Source of the DNA: Gymnogyps californianus
Taxonomy: Eukaryota > Chordata > Aves > Accipitriformes > Cathartidae
Assembly: GCF_018139145.2 (NCBI RefSeq)
Contig: NC_059478.1
Location: 29,139,001-29,203,000, forward strand
Direction: 5' to 3'
DNA length: 64,000 nucleotides
In this document: in pieces, positions 1 to 11,766 of the stretch
Position numbering within the stretch: the first letter of the stretch is position 1
How the letters are laid out: each line of letters starts with the position of its first letter
Made by a program: the position numbers and the translations under genes
The notes under the pieces: model-generated
Told to the model about the DNA's origin: nothing
Database searches by the model: none
Seen by the model: the letters and a program-made list of their open reading frames with translations, nothing else

Positions 1-3000
1 TGAAGAACTAGCAGCATCTGAACCCCAGTTCTGTTGTTGCTGTGCAAACAGACATGACTTGTGCAAGTATCCCAAGCAACAAGATCTGCAAAATCAGAAC
101 CATAATACTGAACACGTGGAGAAAACTTTAGGTCCTACTCCATAAATGTAAACTCAACAGTGAGATTAGTGTCCAAGCTAAGCCACAAGTAAAACAATCT
201 CTGACAGAGATGAACTGGTGGATCTTTTAAATGCTTGCTGAAAAACAAAACAAAACAAAAAGTAAATTTAAATTCCACTCTGTTGGCCATTAGATTCCCA
301 GAACAACATTTCACAGTTGAGATAACAGGGTGTTACTGTTGCAGCATACATCCATCCTGTGTGTGCCTATCTGAGTAAGTTTGGGAAGCATAATATTAAA
401 CATTGAATTACATTTTCTATCTCTATCTCCTAAAAAAGTAACTGCATACAACTTGTTATTTACACCAGCATAAAGTGAAGGTGGAGGAGAAGACAAAGAT
501 TTGGACCAAGTTCCTCCCCTCTTGGACTGTCGACAGACCATGCTGAACTCTGCCTGGGGATCTCACATGCATAAATCCTGCTGGGGATGAACAGCTTCTG
601 TGTCTCTGGCATAGTATCGGGGCACAGATCCCTCATTTCGTATCTCTTCTTCAAATAGGGACCTCTGCAGCCCAAACACTGCAGGCCCTTCGACTAATAG
701 TGACCATACCACAGTCCCTCCCCAAACTCGCCTTAGTAGTATACGAAGCTCACCCACCGCAGCATTTCCACTTCTAGTTTAACTCTTTGACAAATATGTA
801 ACTATTAAAGCAAGGCACGGAAACTCTGCAGCCTTCAGCTGAGAAAACTTCTTTTAAGTAGCTGTCTCAGTTGATTTTTTTTTTTCTTTGTTAGACAGTA
901 TCTCTTTTTAAATGAAGTTTGCACAAGTTTCTTTCTTCTCACCTCTTCTGGATTTTTGTGCCTTCACAAACTCTTCCCAATTAATCATTATAGTGATATG
1001 AATAACCAGTAAATCAAGTTTTTGGCTGGCAGCCTCAGAGGCTGCTCCACAACTGCCCACTGCCCTTGTGCCGTTTCTAACTGAAATGGAGTGTTACAGC
1101 AAACATCAGAGCTCACTAAATTGAATGAATTGAATAAATACAGGTAGTTAACAAACTTCTACGGGAGGGCTTGTTTGACATCTAAGGTAACTTAGGAGAA
1201 GTGGTCTAGCATTTGAGAAAACCAAACCACTCTGGGAAGAAACCAAGCACAGAAAATCTCAGACAGGCTACAATGATACACTGAGCACTGCCAGCCAGGG
1301 AAGCAAACTCACCTCCAGTGGAGTTTGCAGATTTTACCCAGGAGCTGTGGCTTACTGGGTTTTGGTGACACGTTGCTCACGTGGATTCCACAACCTACAT
1401 CCTTCTCTATTCTTACAGTTATGTATCTTTAGTAAAGGAGGTAAATAATCATTGCTGCCACCCACTACTGCAGTCTCGGAAGAAGAGCGATGAGGAGTAC
1501 GGCTAAGGCATTGGCATGGCCTCTGAAGACTCTGTTAGCTGAAAATAATCCGATTTACAGGTATTGCACCAAGAAAGAAACCTAGGTGACAACCAAATTC
1601 AGAGCCAAATTTACTCTTTGTTAAATAACCACTTTTTATAATAATGTTCATTATTGGAGAAGTTACCAGCTGAAAAATGAAGACTGGAGTGGATTACAGG
1701 AATGGAGTTAAAATAGCTAAAGCAACCTCCGAGGCAGTCCTTTCCATAATAATGTCACTCTGAAACAGATTATCAGGAAAGATCAGAATATACATCGATA
1801 CAGATTTTTAGAAAGTTAGTTTATTAAAATGTCATGTAATGCAATTAAACAGATTGTTTGGTATAAAGTCTATATTAGAAAACACTGGAAAACCATCTTT
1901 AGCTAACATAGCTAAACATACACAGAGATGGTTGGGCCAAAAGAACTTTGGAATTAATGAAAGAAAGTTTGAGCAGAATAACAATGTACTGTTTAAAGGA
2001 AACACTTCCATTAATGATGTAAAATGATATGATGTCATACCTGTTTGCGTTCCTGGGCCATCTGAAACAGAATAGTCTGAACACAGTGGATGCTGTTACA
2101 TACAATAACATTATTTTCACATTAAGCTTTTTAACTTTCTTGTTTATGTAGATATTTTGAACCATTTATCTTTCATTCCAGAACAGACACTACTCTTGTT
2201 GGAACTGGTGTCTTTCTTTTGGGAATAGCAGTATTGTACCTGTTTTATGAAAGAATATAGAGTAAATTGTCATTTTTTTCCTTTAATATCTCGTAAAATT
2301 AAAATAACTTTTAAAACGTGACAATGACAATACAATTTTTACAATATAGATCTTTTTAGAATTGTTTCTTAGAAACTCAGTTTAATTTTGTTTATTCTTC
2401 AAGAAAGAAAATGTTGTTTATTCTTCTTAATCTCAAAAAGATGAAGCAGTTTATGCTGGTAAAATTGTTTTCCTTTAATGTCTTCATACAGTAAATATTA
2501 CAGTTATTTTACTTTTTGTGCTCAGTAATCCCCTAGTATAAGTGCACTGTTTGGAAAAAATATAGGGCTTCTAAATTCTTAGTGATTATTCTTAGAGATT
2601 GACTATTAAAATTATTTTCAATTTAACGTAATTATTTGTTTCTGAAAAAATAAGGCACTTGCTACCCCTTATTCATACTGGGTGCAGAGATTCTCCTTCT
2701 CCTTAGGCAGCATCAATGTAATTCTGTTCCCCATTGCTATCAGTTGCACTAGTGCAGCCTTATTAATGGCCCCGGATGTATTTGGATGGAAGTTTTCATC
2801 CAGAAAATTGCAGCAGCAGTTACCGTAAACCTGGGGTGAGTGACACAGAAGAGACTGTGCCAAGTCTATTCTTATATTGAACTCAGTTTATAAAAATATC
2901 TTATTTCTCATCTTCTTGAGCAGGTGAAAATGTTATTTTGTGTCCATCACATTCAGTTGACTTGCTTTTAGAAAAGAAGCTAATAAGCTGTGTGGTAAAA

Positions 3001-4361
3001 ATAACCTTATATTTCCATAATGGTGTTTTCTCCAGAGACTTGGAACTCCCTTGAATGTTTTAATTATCTCTTTCCTGAAAGTCAATGAAGTGGCATGGCG
3101 CTATATTAAAATAATTTTCTTTGGGCTTCTGCAAGAACTGATTTCTTGCTGAATTAGCATAATGCAAAAGCAATTTCCACAGCATCGGTGACCTTATCTC
3201 ACTTTACATATTACAGAAGCTAGACAGAAACAGTTTCAGAGGGCTGTAACAGTTTAAAATTATTCAGTATAAATCCACTTATTAAACTGATACATGCAAG
3301 AGACAAGCCCCTGAAATTACGGTGATAATCCATATGGCTTAAAGTCAGATTTCTGCATTTTTAAATGATGTACCCATTGACACAGAAGTGCAGTGGGTAT
3401 TAACAGAAAATGGGATGGAATAGGCAGAAATCTGGTCAGGCTGGAGAAAATCCTGGGAGGGAGAGAACGAGTGAGAAAGCAGCCAGCACCCTGGGGTAAG
3501 ACTACGGGGTACACAGCCCTTGCGATGGGGAACAAAGGGGGTTCCTACCACAGGGAGAAGTGGAGAAGGGCACCAAACCCTAGACATTAAAGTTTCAGGG
3601 GGTCCTTCAACAAGAGAAGAATATTGAGGTGACATTCAGAAAGTTTGCAGAAAGGGATGGAAAAACCCAGCCTCCTCTAGTCCAAATGCAGAACCTATTT
3701 GGTCTACAGAAAAACGAAGGGCACAACTCTCTAGCTATCAAAAGACAAGGTAATATTATTATTTAATACTTTTTTCAGCGAATGAAGGTTGCATAAGCCT
3801 CTATGCGTATTAGACATTAGATTTAATTTCCTGTATTACTGAGAAATGGGTGACTTGGAGCTATGCCAGGCTTGGATAGATATAATAGGCTATAAATTTA
3901 TAAAAGGAAAACAGTAGAAATACAAACTGCTGCTAGAGGCGTCAATTTAAAGTAATACTCTCCCCACCAAAAAACCCGTCCCACGCAGAGACTATTGCAA
4001 TTAGAGGGGATACGCTGTAAAAGCATGAAGTCAGGGAAAAGTGGTGGCAGAAGATGGCAACTTATGACTAAGTGTATTTGACGTTCATATGTTATTTAAG
4101 TCTGAAGACTTAATTTTGTGGTTTCAGGATGGGTTCGTCCATAGCAAAATTTGATGTCTTCTAATAATTATCACAGGTGTTATTTATACATTTATGTCTT
4201 GGTCTGCCAGACCCAATGTGACTCCATATGTTGATCATAAAGAAACAGGTTATTTACTTATTGTTTCATTTGCCAAAGTGCAAAACAATCAAATCAAATG
4301 CTTTCTAATCTATTTATTTCCTAATTTCTTGTGCAGTGTTCCTCAATTTCTTGTTTTCTAG
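1..4361. other. AT-rich upstream flank, no confident gene
   Basis: This stretch is AT-rich non-coding sequence without a long open frame or a recognisable repeat. Only one short segment, at 2182-2260, looks at all exon-like and is listed separately. By synteny with other tetrapods the region upstream of RNF11 should contain CDKN2C and C1orf185. I see no ankyrin-repeat coding sequence here, so CDKN2C must lie outside the window. Confidence 0.5.
2182..2260 (+). CDS. Candidate terminal exon encoding a membrane segment (weak)
   Basis: A pyrimidine-rich acceptor ending TTCATTCCAG at 2181 is followed by an open frame of 25 codons that ends with TAG at 2258-2260. The first base completes a codon split by the preceding intron. 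The predicted peptide contains a strongly hydrophobic stretch, LVGTGVFLLGIAVLYLF, then a short charged end (YERI). It could be the tail anchor of a small membrane protein, or part of a C1orf185-like gene, since human C1orf185 carries one membrane span near its start and sits at this syntenic position. No partner exon was found upstream. AT-rich DNA often encodes hydrophobic runs by chance, so this is a weak call. Confidence 0.15.
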
Positions 4362-4479
4362 AGTGCTCTCCCTTTTTATTAGAGGCAATATGAAAGATGA
4401 AGAGTTTTCAAAAGGAGGATGCAGGAATTCTCAACACTGCAAGTCAGTTCCTTGGCATTTTCACGATGAAAAACCACAG
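4362..4479 (+). CDS. Candidate internal coding exon, possibly C1orf185-like
   Basis: The segment is bounded by an acceptor (TTGTTTTCTAG at 4361) and a good donor (CACAG|GTAAAT at 4479/4480). Only one of its three frames is open throughout: one leftover base followed by 39 full codons, ending on a codon boundary. The peptide is hydrophilic and includes MKDEEFSKGGCRNSQHC and ends HFHDEKPQ, rich in Lys, Asp, Glu, His and Cys. C1orf185 lies between CDKN2C and RNF11 on the same strand in human. The cluster of Ser-Gln, Cys and Phe-His residues is loosely reminiscent of that protein as I remember it, but I cannot align them here. It could equally be a chance open segment. Confidence 0.25.
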
Positions 4480-5189
4480 GTAAATCTTCCTACCACTATT
4501 CAGCTGATCTAAAAAAATACATTATCTCTGCCTTTCCATATAAATCATGTGTCTATTAAAATATGAAAGCCATTTTATAATTTCATCTTTGTTCTTATTC
4601 TGAAGGTGCTGTAAGAATAGTTACAAACTAAGTGCCATAGAATGTGCAATGTAATTACATATTTTGATTTTACCTTGCTCAAATTGTGATATTCTCAACT
4701 CCTTGAGACACAGTATGTGCCTATTACTGAAGTAATATGTCAAAATAGATTGCAATTTGTTAATATCAGTACTAGTAAGGAAAGAAAGCGTGTAACAAAC
4801 CAACAAATGAATTCTGCACCATAAAGCACCAAATATTCATTTCTAGAGCAAAGTATATGGTAAGATTTTCCAGAGCAAGATTAAACTAAAATAGGTGTTC
4901 AGATAGAGAGAGGTTGTTACCATCTGCAGTCCAGCTGAAGTGAGAGATCATTATGGGTATTCAGTGTCATTGATAGTAAGACCCAAGTCACTTCTATATT
5001 TGTATTTTTAAGTCAAATATCACTCTGATGAGACATTCCAAATACTTAGCAGCTCCCATTATGCCTTTTCCGGGCCTCAGCTATCTGGATGTATTTCCAG
5101 GGTCACAGCCTTTGCTTTCTTTATGATTCCTACACAACCAAGTTCCAGCTAAAACGCTGACAAGACATAAGCAAACTGCTTCAAATATT
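4480..5189. other. Non-coding sequence, nothing recognised
   Basis: AT-rich sequence between the candidate exon and the first CR1 fragment. I see no open frame of note, RNA gene or repeat. Confidence 0.5.
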
Positions 5190-5560
5190 CACAGCATCAC
5201 TGAGGTTGGAAGCCCCTCTGGAGATCATCCAGTCCAACCCCCAGCTCAAAGGAGAATCACCCAGAGCAGGGTGCTCAGGAGCTTGCCCGGTTGGGTTTTG
5301 AGTATCTTCAAGGATGCCAACTCCACAACCTCTTTGGGCAACCATATGACAGACGCTCCAGTCTCTTAATCATCTTCATGGCCCTTTCCTGCACTCGCTC
5401 CAGTACGTCCATGTCCTTCTTGTTGTGGGGAGCCCAGAACTGGACACAGTACTCCCACTGAAGTCTCACCAGTGCTGAGTAAAGGAGAATGATCACCTCC
5501 TCTGATCTCCTGGCAATGCTCTTCCTAATGCAGCCCAGGATGCTGCTGGCCCTCTTTTCC
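5190..5560 (-). mobile_element. CR1 LINE fragment with internal deletion
   Basis: Read on the minus strand, the right part encodes the C-terminal end of the CR1 reverse-transcriptase ORF, with recognisable pieces such as QWEYCVQFWAPHNKKDMDVL and ERVQERAMKMIKRLERLSYG. The left part is the CR1 3' end: a run around GGGGGTTGGACTGGATGATC, then CTTCCAACCTCAGTGATGCTGTG. The two parts meet abruptly near 5340-5346, so the roughly 200-300 bp that normally separate them are missing. CR1 is the dominant avian retrotransposon and is nearly always 5'-truncated, as here. No intact protein is encoded. Confidence 0.9.
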
Positions 5561-8500
5561 AATATATATGTTTACAGATATAACAGAATTTTAAGGACAT
5601 GATTAGTTTTATATTTCCAGGGCCTGCTATATATCAGGAAAATACAAACTATATTATTCTGCTGGTACATGTTTTATGTCAGTATCAGGGATTGTATTTA
5701 TGCTCATTACATGTTTTTCCTAAATAACTGGCCCATTAAAACCAGTTGTTTAGGATGACTATATACTGCCTTGTAAAAACATCTGTGCAGAGATTTCTAA
5801 AGGTAACACTGAAAACCTCTAACAGTGCAAATCCGAGAATCTTCGTAGGAAGAAAGGCATCTTGGAAAACTGCAATTCTAAAGAATAGGAATTCTCAATT
5901 TCATCATGTTCTTAGTGTCGAGATCTAAAGACAGCAGATTAATCACCATTATGTTTAACTCACAGATAACCTTTTGTAGCAGTAACATTCAGCTCATAAA
6001 CTTCCAGAGTTTCCAAAAGCACTCCATACTGTTTCAGGAGCCAAAAATCCAGTTCTCCCTCATGTATTCCTGAGAACCTTCCACTTCCTCTGCAGCTGCC
6101 ACAGTGCAACTGTGGACAATACACTTACGTACTGACAACACACAAATTTGCTGTGGAGAAAGGTCCATAGACTTTCCAGTGGGTCCTCAGGCAGCCTAAA
6201 GCAATGAGATGTTCTATCAGATTTGTTTGTCTTGGCAAGGGAGAGAGCAACCTTGTTCTTGAAAAATCTACATTTAGTTCCTCATCTATAAACAATTTTC
6301 ATCAGTTCTTCCATCTGCAGTATATGTCTTTATTTGGCAAACAATTTGCAGTGTTTCTTGTTATACATGTCAAATTGTTTCTGTTCTGCATGAGCTCTGA
6401 TGACTTAAAGGACCAAAGTTTCACGTGGTGGAAAGAGTTTCTTCCCTCTGAATCCAGTGATACCCTTACTGCCTGGGCTGGTCCATTTCTTTGCATTTCT
6501 CATAGTCTGTGACTGCAGAAAACAGGAACAACTAGGCAAAGCAAAACTCCTTGCCCTTAGTGACATACCAGTACACGAGCCAATATGCAGTCTAGCTAAT
6601 GTCCTTTTACCTTCTGGAGTAGTTTAAAGCAGGATGCAAAATATTCTTCCCAAAATAGACAAAGTCCTTTCCATCTTTTTTCCTATACAGCTATGCCAAA
6701 AGCCCTGGGAAAGCCTTTCGACTCTTCAGCTAACATGCTCAAAAGAAAATTGGGATACTGGCAAAAAACCACAATGTAATTAGGACAATGCTGGGATTCA
6801 GATTAACATTATGAAAAGCAAACACCTTTCATACCACTCCCAGCTCTCACATATCCATGCTGAAGTGAGATTAAAATTCAGATGCTAGGAAGCAGAGTAG
6901 CTCTTCCCAAAACAACACTAGATTGGCCCAGGTGGCCACAACCTGCACGATTTTTCACAGACTGACTTTCCAAGTGCCTCATAGCTGCCTCTCGGTCTCA
7001 GAGATGTTGAATATCTTTCTCAGCTTTTTCCAATGCAGACCAGATGTTGTATTGTGATAATTCTCTCATGGGCTTTTTCCATTTTGACTCTCCATCAGCT
7101 AGGGATCCAAAGAGACATTACTTGAAAAACAGAAACCATAAAAGAGCCAGGAACTTATAAATTAAAACATAAACATTAATTTTTTTCCAAGATACAGATG
7201 TCTTTTGTCAGTTCAAGCCTTGATCTCTCCACCAGTTAAAGGCAACAGTTGTTCTGTGGAGGCATGCACTGGAAATCAGCCAGCGGGCATTTACTTTTGG
7301 TTCTGACTGAACTGGGCAAAATTTGAAACAGAAACACAGAATTAAAAGTTGTGATAGTAATTAACGGCTGATGCTATTTTAAAATGTTCATGACATTAAT
7401 ACCAGAAGAAGTTTCTTACCATAAGGAACTGTAGAATTATTATTGAACCTTTTGGACACGGCTCAGAAGAGTTTCAAGTTGTCTTTGGCAGGGGCCTTTC
7501 CTCCTCCTTACCTCTCTGATCTGTTTACGCACAGGGACCAGGATCCGTCTCTAGGGAAGTGAGTGCATCCTATGGTGGTGACTAATGCAAGCGGCAGTGA
7601 GGTTACGGCAATGTGGCACCACCACAGCTCCGGAGAAAGGGACAGGGCTGGAAGAGGAAGGGACACAAGGCAGAGACAGTAGAGGTGCAGAGTAGTGGAA
7701 CAGGCTGATACCACAGACATGAAAATGTAAGTAACGAACCGTATACTTTAAATAACTATTCTGGTCAAATACTACAGTAACATCAATATTGTTTTTTACT
7801 AGTTTCTACAGCACTGTATCCTTGCAGAACTTAATTGCCAAGACAAAACACTGTCTGGTCAATAAAACATGAACTTTGGTATGAAGGACTGGCTCTGGTG
7901 AGTTTATAAAGAGGGAGAGCAAAAGCTTTCCTCCTTTTGATTAAAAAGAAGAATCCGCTCGAAGCGTAAGCCACTCAGCTGCAAAAACCTACACTGCTGA
8001 AAATCAAACATGAAGCACTATGCTAAAATTACATACCAAAGTTGGAATTCAAATGTCATTATGGAGACACAGATTTAAGAGAACACTTTCATATATTACG
8101 AACACAAGTGCTCAGAGTTCAACTGCATATATTTAATTTTGTAGTAACATAACGCATCAAGCCTTGTTTTCAAATGGCCATTGAAGATCTTTCTATCTTT
8201 TTTAACGCTAAATCACTTGATATATCAGTATTACTACATCTCTTAAAATTTTTAGATCAATAAAAAATTAATATGCAAAGATTTAAAATAGTAGAAAGGC
8301 TAGAGGCAACCAAAGAAAACATCCACAAAAATGTGCATAATAAAGAGATAAGGATGAAGACCTACTTTCTTTTTTAACATGACCTACATGTGCACTAATT
8401 TTTTATCTTTAAAAAGTAGAAATTCACAAGTCACACCTCTTCATTCCCTTTCAAATCAATTTTATACACCCACACAACTCTTCTGCCAGTGGATTACTGC

Positions 8501-9446
8501 AAGTTTACACTTAAACTTTGAGTTTCCAGTCCTGCTGTATTTTCTTGATAAAATCTATTAGTACAAGAGATTCGTGTTACTCTGCAACTTTTAGCAATTA
8601 ACCCTCTGTTTATGATACACTGCAAGTGAACATTTTATCGTACATATTAGCAGGGGAATGTACAACAGATTACTCTTCAGTGTCTTGATGTCATCAGTTT
8701 CCTTCCTTCTCATATGGGCATATACTAGCAACTATAATTTATAATACAATCTAATATAAAAAGTATCACTGAATGCTTGCCCTTGTCTTATACTCCTCCA
8801 GAGATTTCTGCTTTTACCAACATCAGCTTTTTCTAGAGCCTTCTGCTCAGAATAAGGAAATTGTCCTTTATACCAGGGGGTTGTCCTTTCTTTGTACTAC
8901 AATGAATTCACCTGGTGGAGCAGGGATTCAGCGTAATCATTATTCCCTCCCTCGATACCTCCGGAATAAATTCTTGCTCTCCAACACCTCTTTCTTACAA
9001 GCTTTACATATTAATTTTATTTTCCTAGGTTACAGCTTCTTCTCTAGATTTCACACCATACTAATACCTGTCTGTACTCCTCTTGTTGAATTGTTCATGC
9101 TTCATTATTTAAGTGCAGGGAATTCTAAGTAGCTGTTCCCACTTCACATGCTCTTCCCTTGAGGGGTGAACTAGCATCTGCTGTTCCGTGTCTCTTGAGG
9201 AAGACAAACCTTCCACAGAAAGGAGCCACAAAGCTCCTTTCATGGCTTCATTTCATATTAAGAAAGATTTTTATTTTTATTGCACGTGCTGGTTCCAGCA
9301 GAATTTGCTCTCAGGTAAAAATTTTAGTCCTGTATATTGCTAAAGTCTTAATATTCCCCTCCTTAAGGAGCAGACTGAGGTCAAACTTGAGAATATGCAT
9401 TTTTCTCAAAGATTTTGCCCTGGCTTACAAACTCCTTAAAGATGTC
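5561..9446. other. Non-coding sequence upstream of the LTR
   Basis: About 3.9 kb of AT-rich sequence. All open frames are short and none resembles a known protein. A segment around 7500-7728 has a purine-rich, more GC-rich composition and ends in a strong donor-like GTAAGT, but all three plus-strand frames are broken, so at most it could be part of a non-coding transcript. Confidence 0.45.
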
Positions 9447-10591
9447 TGTGGTAGGTTGACCCTGGCTGGATGCCAGGTGCCCACCAAAGCTGCTCTATCA
9501 TTCCCCTCCTAAACTGGACAGGGGAGAGAAAATATAATGAAAGGCTCGTGAGTCAAGATAAGGACAGGAAGATCACTCAGCAGTTACTGTCACGGGCAAA
9601 ACAGACTCGACTTGGGGGGAAAAAAAAATTAATTTATTACCAGTCAAATCAGAGGAGGATAATGAGAAAATAAAACCAAATCTTAAAAACACCTTCCCCC
9701 CACCCCTCCCTTCTTCCTGGGCTTAACTTTACTCCCGATTTTCTCTACCTCCTCCCAGGCAGCACAGGGGGACAGGGAATGGGGGTTGCAGTCAGTTCAT
9801 CACACATTATTTCTGCTGCTCCTTTCTCCTCAGGGAGAGGACTCCTCACGCTCTTCCCCTGCTCCAGCATGGGGTCCCTCCCACAGGAGACAGTCCTCCA
9901 TGAACTTCTCCAACGTGAGTCCTTCCCATGGGCTGCAGTTCTTCACGAACTGCTCCAGCGTGGGTCCTTTCCATGGGGTGCAGTCCTTCAGGAACAGACT
10001 GCTCCAGCGTGGGTCCCCCATGGGGTCACAAGTCCTGCCAGCAAACCTGCTCCGGCGTGGGCTCCTCTCTCCACAGGTCCACAGGTCCTGCCAGGAGCCT
10101 GCTCCAGCACGGGCTTCCCATGGGGTCACAGCCTCCTTCAGGCATCCACCTGTTCTGGCGTGGGGTCCTCCATGGGCTGCAGGTGGATATCTGCTCCACT
10201 GTGGACCTCCATGGGCTGCAGGGGGACAGCCTGCCTCACCATGGTCTTCACCACGGGCTGCAGGGGAATCTCTGCTCTGGCGCCTGGAGCACCTCCTCCC
10301 TCTCCTTCTTCCCTGACCTTGGTGTCTGCAGAGTTGTTTCTCTCACATATCCTCACTCCTCTCTCCAGCTGCAATTGCTGCTGTGCAGTAACTTTTTCCC
10401 CTTCTTAGATATGCAATCACAGAGGCACTACCACCATCGCTGATGGGCTCGGCCTTGGCCAGCAGCAGATCCAACTTGGAGCTGGCTGGCATTGGCTCTG
10501 TCAGACGAAGGGGAAGCTTCTAGCAGCTTCTCACAGAAGCCACCCCTGTAGCCTCCCCGCTACCAAAACCTTGCCACGCAAACCCAATATA
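9447..10591 (-). mobile_element. Solo LTR of an endogenous retrovirus (about 1.15 kb)
   Basis: The element begins TGTGGTAGGTTGACCCTGG and ends around AAACCCAATATA, where the consensus terminal CA seems to have mutated to TA. It is flanked by ATGTC (9442-9446) and ATGCC (10592-10596), a likely 5-bp target-site duplication with one change. The middle is a set of diverged GC-rich units built on GGGTCC, CATGGGGT and CTGCTCCAGCGTGGG. I recognise this sequence type as a widespread avian LTR. Orientation is inferred as minus: on that strand an AATAAA near 9630 lies about 185 bp from the LTR end, a normal R-U5 length. No internal viral genes are present. Long open frames across it on both strands (up to 209 codons) reflect the GC-rich repeats. 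Confidence 0.85.
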
Positions 10592-10948
10592 ATGCCCTTC
10601 ACCAAAAACGTAGAATTCTATTTCAAAAGAGGCTTTGGATTCCTATGAGAAACAAAAGGAGTCGGTCAGGAACTCCTAAGCATCCACAGGCATTTCTGTG
10701 AATTTTTTAATAATATGCTGGTAATGTACATTTGTAGTTTTATCTGTTAATTTATTAAGAATGGTGACTTTTTTAGATCTATTTATGTTACAAACTAGTT
10801 GTGTTTATGAAATTCCCAGATTACTGAAGGATGAAAAACTAAGTCTTTAGATTCAATATGAAGTAAACAGTTACTTTAAACTAAACTGTAAAGTGGCAGG
10901 TGTACACTCACTTTTACAGGTAATTTTAAGTATGAAAACATATTGTAC
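10592..10948. other. Non-coding spacer
   Basis: Short AT-rich stretch after the LTR with no recognised feature. Confidence 0.4.
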
Positions 10949-11062
10949 CTGATATGTCTTTAAAGTGAAGATTTCATCCAGACTCCCCTTGATAAGAACT
11001 AGGAAATTCTTTCCTGGCTTTGTGATGTCCAGATCACGAACTTTTGTCTCTTTTTTAATCAC
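10949..11062 (-). CDS. Candidate minus-strand coding exon of unknown gene (weak)
   Basis: Read on the minus strand, an open frame of about 38 codons runs into a good donor, TATCAG|GTACAA, at 10949/10948. The peptide looks protein-like in its alternation of charged and hydrophobic residues: TKVRDLDITKPGKNFLVLIK followed by a GSLDEIF-type segment. The next in-frame stop upstream is at 11072-11074. No convincing acceptor with a pyrimidine tract sits at the right distance, so the 5' boundary is uncertain. I do not recognise a family. The opposite strand is also open by chance over the same stretch, which weakens the case. Confidence 0.2.
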
Positions 11063-11615
11063 TGTGCTTAGTCAGACATCCACCTGTAGGAATAGCAACC
11101 TCTGTTCTCCCAACAAAGGGGCTGGGATGGCACCCTATCCGCATGCTATACTCCTTTTTACTCTTCCAAGCAAGCCACTCCAACCAAACCTTCCCTGGGT
11201 ACACTACCTTCTCAGAAAAAAAAGTGGTTACATTTTCAGTTAGAGATGTAGGATGTCTTTTGAAGAGTAGATTGGATTTAAGCACATACCTGTCTCCTGC
11301 TTAAAATTCACACAGATCTAACTTGCAAATTCAGTGAAGAGTAGCTCTTTTCTACTATCATCACTCAAAACTCCTACTGGGACTATTCTGAAACCTTAAA
11401 ATAAAGATCATATTCTGATATTCATTATGTTTGTTTCTCAAGAGGTTATGTTGCTCAAGACATTATTCTTTTTGCATGAAGTGTAACTGTCAAATGCCAA
11501 TGTAAGGAGTAAAAAATGGAGCTACAGATGTTTTGGCACGGAGGCACTTGTGCCAAACTTTCCCTAGATGTCGCTACACTTTCTGGCTACTTTATTAGAG
11601 CCTTTATTATCACAT
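11063..11615. other. Non-coding sequence
   Basis: No repeat or exon is recognised. Overlapping open frames on both strands are short and unlike known proteins. Confidence 0.4.
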
Positions 11616-11695
11616 GGAAAACTATCATATAGTTTCCTAATTTCTTCAGACAGAAGAAATAGAAAACTATCATATAGTAACCCAATTTCTTCAGA
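11616..11695. repeat. Tandem duplication, 45-bp period, two copies
   Basis: Copy one (11616-11650) and copy two (11661-11695) share GAAAACTATCATATAGT, then a diverged few bases, then AATTTCTTCAGA. The start-to-start distance is 45 bp. This is a recent small local duplication with a handful of substitutions. Confidence 0.85.
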
Positions 11696-11708
11696 GTGAC
11701 AAAAAGGT

Positions 11709-11764
11709 ATTCTAATTATATGTATATATTATTCTATATAATAGAATATATATAATATATTCTA
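11709..11764. repeat. AT-rich imperfect palindrome cluster
   Basis: Nearly pure A/T sequence with repeated ATTCTA and TAGAAT units in opposite orientation, for example ATTCTATATAATAGAAT followed by TAGAATATATATAATATATTC. It can fold into hairpin or cruciform structures. Such tracts are unstable and mutate quickly. No gene function is implied. Confidence 0.75.
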
Positions 11765-11766
11765 CT

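Noticed and set aside
3345..3635. Open frames on both strands with a donor-like GGGGTAAGAC near 3494
   Set aside because: Frame is short, the acceptor is missing and both strands are open, which suggests composition rather than coding.
5308..5562. 84-codon minus-strand ORF
   Set aside because: It is the tail of the CR1 reverse-transcriptase frame, annotated as a mobile element, not a host gene.
9779..10443. Overlapping open frames up to 209 codons on both strands
   Set aside because: They lie inside the LTR and arise from its GC-rich tandem units. LTRs of this kind do not encode these peptides.
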